Made by a program: the position numbers and the translations under genes. From NCBI GenBank assembly GCA_003150175.1, contig QAKZ01000055.1, positions 1 through 23,622 on the forward strand: a stretch of 23,622 nucleotides of DNA. The letters run 5' to 3'. Position 1 is the stretch's first letter; every line of letters starts with the position of its first letter. The notes under the pieces were generated by a model that saw only the letters and a program-made list of their open reading frames with translations, did no database searches and was not told the origin of the DNA. The DNA comes from Coriobacteriia bacterium (GTDB taxonomy: Bacteria > Actinomycetota > Coriobacteriia > Coriobacteriales > Atopobiaceae). Positions 22,927 through 23,622 of the stretch are shown piece by piece.

Positions 22927-23622
22927 TTACTCCGCCATCTGGGCCTGGACCGCGGTGATCGCCACGACGCCCACGATGTCGTCGGCGGAGCAGCCGCGCG
23001 AGAGGTCGTTGACGGGCTTGGCGATGCCCTGCAGGATCGGGCCGTAGGCGTCGGCGCCGCCGAAGCGCTGGACGAGCTTGTAGCCGATGTTGCCGGCCTC
23101 AAGGTCAGGGAAGACGAGGATGTTGGCGTTGCCGGCGACCGCGGAGCCCGGGGCCTTGAGGTCGGCGACGGACTGGACGAGCGCGGCGTCGAGCTGGAGG
23201 TCGCCGTCGAGGGCGAGCTCGGGGTTCTTCTCGTTGGCGAGCTTCACGGCCTCCTGGACCTTAGCGGGGACGTCGCCCTTGGCGGAGCCCATGGTCGAGA
23301 ACGAGAGCATGGCGACCTTCGGCTCGGTGCCGGGCATGAAGGCCTTCCAGGACTCGGCGGAGGCAAGCGCGATCTCGGAGAGCTCGTCGGCATTCGGGTC
23401 GATGTTCAGGCCGCAGTCGGCGAACAGCAGGGTGCCGTCGGCGCCGTACTGCGGGGTTTTGGTGCACATGATGAAGAAGGCCGAGACGAGCTTGGTGCCG
23501 GGGGCGGTCTTCAGGATCTGCAGCGCGGGGCGCAGGGTGTTGGCGGTGGAGTGGCACGCGCCGGACACGAGGCCGTCGGCGTCGCCCATCTTGACCATCA
23601 TGGTGCCGAAGTAGGTGGCGTC
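22927..23622 (-). CDS. pta: Phosphate acetyltransferase, C-terminal 231 residues (cut by window edge)
   Basis: The 3' part of phosphate acetyltransferase, which converts acetyl-CoA and phosphate to acetyl phosphate for ATP formation by acetate kinase. The frame enters from the window edge at 23622 (D-A-T-Y-F-G-T) and runs 231 codons plus stop. Family marks are M-G-D-A-D-G-L-V-S-G-A, T-G-L-like core replaced here by L-L-F-A-D-C-G, and the C-terminal P-V-N-D-L-S-R-G-C-S-A-D-D-I. The visible part matches the PTA_PTB catalytic domain with no break. About 100 N-terminal residues of a short-type Pta should lie beyond the edge. ackA, the usual neighbour, would be upstream on the minus strand outside the window. 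Confidence 0.95.
   Translation of the reverse strand, partial: DATYFGTMMVKMGDADGLVSGACHSTANTLRPALQILKTAPGTKLVSAFFIMCTKTPQYGADGTLLFADCGLNIDPNADELSEIALASAESWKAFMPGTEPKVAMLSFSTMGSAKGDVPAKVQEAVKLANEKNPELALDGDLQLDAALVQSVADLKAPGSAVAGNANILVFPDLEAGNIGYKLVQRFGGADAYGPILQGIAKPVNDLSRGCSADDIVGVVAITAVQAQMAE

Overview
The window is GC-rich, densely packed, and reads as chromosomal sequence from an anaerobic, fermentative actinomycete of the class Coriobacteriia, most likely a Collinsella-like gut bacterium. That assignment is an inference from the gene set ([FeFe] hydrogenase, ATP-dependent PEP carboxykinase, Pta, selenium-handling genes, GluCDA-type transporter) and GC-rich codon use. No rRNA, tRNA or other taxonomic marker is present.

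Layout. (1) 1-3091, plus strand: two permeases and the ATPase of a polar amino-acid ABC transporter, followed by a class-I-glutaminase-fold peptidase (C26) with an unusual N-terminal cysteine cluster. (2) 3188-4387: a MalY/PatB-type PLP C-S lyase. (3) 4454-10666: a selenium/sulfur trafficking locus. A cysteine desulfurase-like enzyme on the minus strand is divergent from yedE, a TusA-like protein, a DUF3343 protein, selD, yedF, a second DUF3343 protein and a second desulfurase-like enzyme. The two strands share a short intergenic region with a perfect palindrome. (4) 10661-11095: a 435-bp non-coding element with 25-bp perfect terminal inverted repeats, 60-nt direct repeats built from 17-nt sub-repeats, and a core of nested hairpins. 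(5) 11267-14829: an oxidoreductase fusing a NuoF-type Fe-S domain to a GltD-type flavoprotein, overlapping an [FeFe] hydrogenase gene. (6) 15131-17780: an aldose-1-epimerase-like gene divergent from pckA. (7) 17944-20052: a soluble hybrid histidine kinase. (8) About 20131-22658: a decayed prophage with a broken portal gene and a broken capsid gene, holding truncated DUF262 and DUF6508-like genes between them. (9) 22750-23622: a terminator, a long inverted repeat, and the 3' part of pta on the minus strand.

How the genes could work together. The desulfurases, TusA-like, DUF3343, YedE and YedF proteins fit a route that takes up and carries reduced Se or S to SelD, which makes selenophosphate. 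The genes that would use selenophosphate (selA, selB, tRNA-Sec, mnmH, or Se-dependent molybdenum hydroxylase genes) are not in this window. HydA with the NuoF/GltD fusion would couple pyridine nucleotides and/or ferredoxin to H2, and Pta and PckA fit mixed-acid fermentation.

The least explained sequence is non-coding. Two long inverted repeats (15017-15115 and 22820-22905) have unrelated but perfectly paired outer arms around an almost identical loop core, in which a 4-bp inner stem has changed in a compensatory way. Both sit 15-21 nt after stop codons of minus-strand genes. Together with the 435-bp element, they are the best candidates here for something undescribed.
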